Assembly (NCBI GenBank): GCA_964248625.1
Contig: CAXTZG010000007.1
Location: 1 to 64,000, forward strand
DNA: 64,000 nucleotides
Reading direction: 5' to 3'
From: Lichenicola sp964248625
GTDB lineage: Bacteria; Pseudomonadota; Alphaproteobacteria; Acetobacterales; Acetobacteraceae
A program made the translations under genes and the position numbers. Shown here piece by piece: positions 61,932 through 64,000 of this stretch. Under the pieces are notes generated by a model. The model made no database searches. It was not told the DNA's origin and saw only the letters and a program-made list of their open reading frames with translations. Every line of letters starts with the position of its first letter. The first letter of the stretch is position 1.

Positions 61932-63118
61932 TTCGCCGAGCCTCCGCCTGCGGACGCGCCGGCTGGGGGGCGCCGTGACCGGGCCGGCTGCCTCTTCGGC
62001 GGGAGGAGCGGCGGTGGTGTGCCGGACGTGTCGTCCGCCGCCGCCGCCCGCCCTTTCTGGATCAGGCGCGCGTCGCCACCCGGCGTGTCCGGTCCGTCGG
62101 GGGATGTCGCCGAGAGCGGGCGGCCCTCGCCGTGCCCGAACCTGATAAAGTGCATCAGCGGCGTCGACGAACTTCCGGCGACATCCGGATTTGCCGCAAC
62201 ATAGTCCTTGGCATCGAACGCAACCTCGCCTATCGCGCAGGAGCCTGCCGGTCGGTGCGGGAAACGAACGACCGTTCCACCAGCAGATTCGAGCGGATGG
62301 GCGGTCGAGGCCGAGGCAAGGTCCGGCCAAGTCGCGGCCAGCGAGACCAGCAGCCGCACGAACGCGCCGAACCAGACCGTGACCACCGTCTCGTACTTAC
62401 CGAGAAACTGCTCCTCGGTGAGCACGAAATGATTGATCAGGTGAGATCCCGGCCCGACATAGGCTTTCACCGCGTCACGGTCCTCGACATCGACAAAATG
62501 CGCGAGCTTGCGCTTGGCATGCTCGAGCGTCATCAGATAGGACTTGTTGTGCAGGTGAACATAGGCCAGATGCGTCTCGCGCCTGCCGGGTACGGCTCTC
62601 GATCTCGGCTCGTGAAAACCGTGATCGAGAAACTCGATCGATCGGCTTGGGAAGAATCCCTTGCGGTATAATTCCGGCCGGAACCAGCCCGGCTGCGCCG
62701 GCACGTTGTAGAGCGACCATTCGATGCCGATCGCCTGCCGGCTACCGATCAGGCTGTCCAGATAGTCATGGATCGTCTGGCGGTCGCAGGACAGGCCGTG
62801 AGGCGTGAAGACGGCCAGGAACTCGTCGCAGTCGAGCGGTATGGCAAAGTCGTAGTCCAGATCGTGATCCCAGGAGCGGATGACGTTCGCGAAGTGGAAT
62901 CCCTTGCCTTCGAAGTCCTCGACGCGGTCGAACCCCCAATAGATCCGGCTCCCCAACGCCTCATACTTCTTCAAGGTCGCAATCACGTCGGGATTCATCG
63001 ACCGGTTATCGAAGACCGACAGGCTGTCGAAGCCGAACAGGTGGCCGTAATATCTGAACCAGCTGTCGAGCAACGTGTCCTCGTCACGCTGCATCATGAC
63101 GCATCTCACTACAGCCAT
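61928..63118 (-). CDS. GT2/GT92-like glycosyltransferase carrying one PD-G-H-G-E-R repeat
   Basis: About 396 residues. The N-terminal GT-A part resembles the Glyco_tranf_2_4/GT92 group: CVMMQRDEDTLLDSWFRYYG, SVFDNRSMNPD and IPLDCDEFLAVF (DxD). Near residues 300-336 lies FDAKDYVAANPDVAG and LMHFIRFGHGEGRP, one copy of the repeat found tenfold in the 26557-29160 protein. The C-terminal 60 residues are disordered (Pro/Ala/Gly/Arg). ATG at 63118 has GGCGGGG upstream; an ATG at 63148 lacks a ribosome site. Confidence 0.75.
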   Translation of the reverse strand: MAVVRCVMMQRDEDTLLDSWFRYYGHLFGFDSLSVFDNRSMNPDVIATLKKYEALGSRIYWGFDRVEDFEGKGFHFANVIRSWDHDLDYDFAIPLDCDEFLAVFTPHGLSCDRQTIHDYLDSLIGSRQAIGIEWSLYNVPAQPGWFRPELYRKGFFPSRSIEFLDHGFHEPRSRAVPGRRETHLAYVHLHNKSYLMTLEHAKRKLAHFVDVEDRDAVKAYVGPGSHLINHFVLTEEQFLGKYETVVTVWFGAFVRLLVSLAATWPDLASASTAHPLESAGGTVVRFPHRPAGSCAIGEVAFDAKDYVAANPDVAGSSSTPLMHFIRFGHGEGRPLSATSPDGPDTPGGDARLIQKGRAAAADDTSGTPPPLLPPKRQPARSRRPPAGASAGGGSAK

Positions 63119-63327
63119 CTGCCCCGCCAGTTTCGGCCATCGTTCCATGGCAGGCTAGGCCAGTTTGCGGCGGATTGCCAAAGCCTGCGATATCGTCGCC
63201 GAACTGCGCCGTTGTCGCGTGTATCGCCGCCTGTGACGGGGGTGGTCGAAGTCGACGGACAGCGTCCGGTCTCGCCGGCCTGTCACAAGTTGCCTATGAT
63301 GGTGGGCGTTTCGGGAAAGACACGATC

Positions 63328-64000
63328 GTGACGATGGTTCGACTGGCAGGGGGCGGTCTTCTGGCCATGATGGGACTGTTCCAGGCCCATGCGTATGGCC
63401 AGTGCCGGCAGCCTGCGGCGACGGTCTATGTCGGAGCCATCATTGGGGCAGGCCAGCTGGCCGACCCACGCGCGACGGCGGCGATCAGAGGCAGCGGCGC
63501 TGCCTCGTTCTATCTGACCAGCTATGCCCTGACGCAGGTCCCGGGTCTCGACCTGTCCGCGATCAGGCGCGTCTGGACAGGTCGCGCGCCCGGGGTCATC
63601 GAGGTCGGCACCGATCCGCGCAACATGCCCGATATCGCCAGATCGTTCTCGGCGTATCTGACGCCGCAAAACGGCTGGACATGGGGGCCCGTAAAAGGGA
63701 CGGCGTGGCCGGAGATCCTGGCCGGCGCGAAATGGTCGCCGCAGATCGCCCTGCTCAACAGCTTCGTCATGGGCACCACAGATCGTCGGGACGATCCCTA
63801 TTACCTGATGAACAAGGCGGCCATCGCCGATGTCAAGGCGCGCGCGCGCTCGATCCGATATGTCCTGCCCTATCTGACGCCGAACATGTCGACGATCAGC
63901 AGGGCGGCCGGCAACGCCGACTGGCTCGGCACCTATTGGGGCGAGTATCGCGCACTGGCCGTGTCGGCGGGCGGTCTCGGCCTCGACACGCCGGCGAACT
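63328..64000 (+). CDS. Secreted protein of unknown function (partial, runs off the right edge)
   Basis: An open frame of 224 codons from a GTG at 63328 (or ATG at 63334) with GGGAAAG upstream and no stop before the window ends. A signal peptide (hydrophobic LAGGGLLAMMGLF, cleavage near AHAYG) indicates export. The mature part has VYVGAIIGAGQLADP, TPQNGWTWGPVKG and YLTPNMSTISR; no family was recognised. It is divergent from the glycosyltransferase pair and may belong to the same surface-glycan locus. The rest of the gene is needed for any functional call. Confidence 0.65.
   Translation, partial: MTMVRLAGGGLLAMMGLFQAHAYGQCRQPAATVYVGAIIGAGQLADPRATAAIRGSGAASFYLTSYALTQVPGLDLSAIRRVWTGRAPGVIEVGTDPRNMPDIARSFSAYLTPQNGWTWGPVKGTAWPEILAGAKWSPQIALLNSFVMGTTDRRDDPYYLMNKAAIADVKARARSIRYVLPYLTPNMSTISRAAGNADWLGTYWGEYRALAVSAGGLGLDTPAN

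Overview
This is a high-GC (roughly 70%) draft contig with a 10-N scaffold gap at 49669-49678. The gene order points to an alphaproteobacterium, most likely Acetobacteraceae/Rhodospirillales. Markers are the run murD-ftsW-murG-murC-murB-ddl-ftsQ-ftsA-ftsZ-lpxC-bamD-recN-ligA, the pairs argH/lptM-like and lysA/DUF4175, aroE-coaE-dnaQ, and hdaA opposite purM-purN. No rRNA, tRNA, CRISPR array, insertion sequence or phage gene was recognised.

Left third (1-22.9 kb). A tightly packed division and cell-wall operon, mostly joined by 1-4 bp start/stop overlaps, leads into lpxC, bamD, recN and ligA. On the other strand follow an HD-GYP protein with a receiver-like domain lacking its Asp, and a four-gene operon (N-formylglutamate amidohydrolase-like, aroE, coaE, dnaQ). 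Two transglutaminase-like genes face that operon, and tlpA/argH start almost back to back.

Middle (22.9-45.6 kb). The common alphaproteobacterial series argH / small lipoprotein / lysA / DUF4175 is split here by about 5.2 kb of accessory genes. These include a large protein with about ten tandem 38-residue repeats joined to a glycosyltransferase-like domain. After a carboxylesterase and a ribokinase come a Core-2/I-branching type glycosyltransferase and a cassette of acyl carrier protein, a small basic ORF, MBOAT O-acyltransferase, VOC protein, FkbH-like HAD enzyme and SGNH-type protein. This looks like an ACP-dependent system that acylates a surface glycan and is the best candidate for a little-described system in the window. 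A Kef-type antiporter closes the region.

Right third (45.6-64 kb). A polyphosphate operon (ppk with the N gap, ppx, CDP-diacylglycerol diphosphatase), gamma-glutamyltransferase, a soluble multi-PAS hybrid histidine kinase, and hdaA/purM/purN are followed by a glycan-type block: a GT61-like glycosyltransferase, a hexapeptide acyltransferase and two GT2/GT92-like glycosyltransferases. One of the latter carries a single copy of the repeat seen tenfold in the 26.6-29.2 kb protein. A secreted protein of unknown function runs off the right edge.
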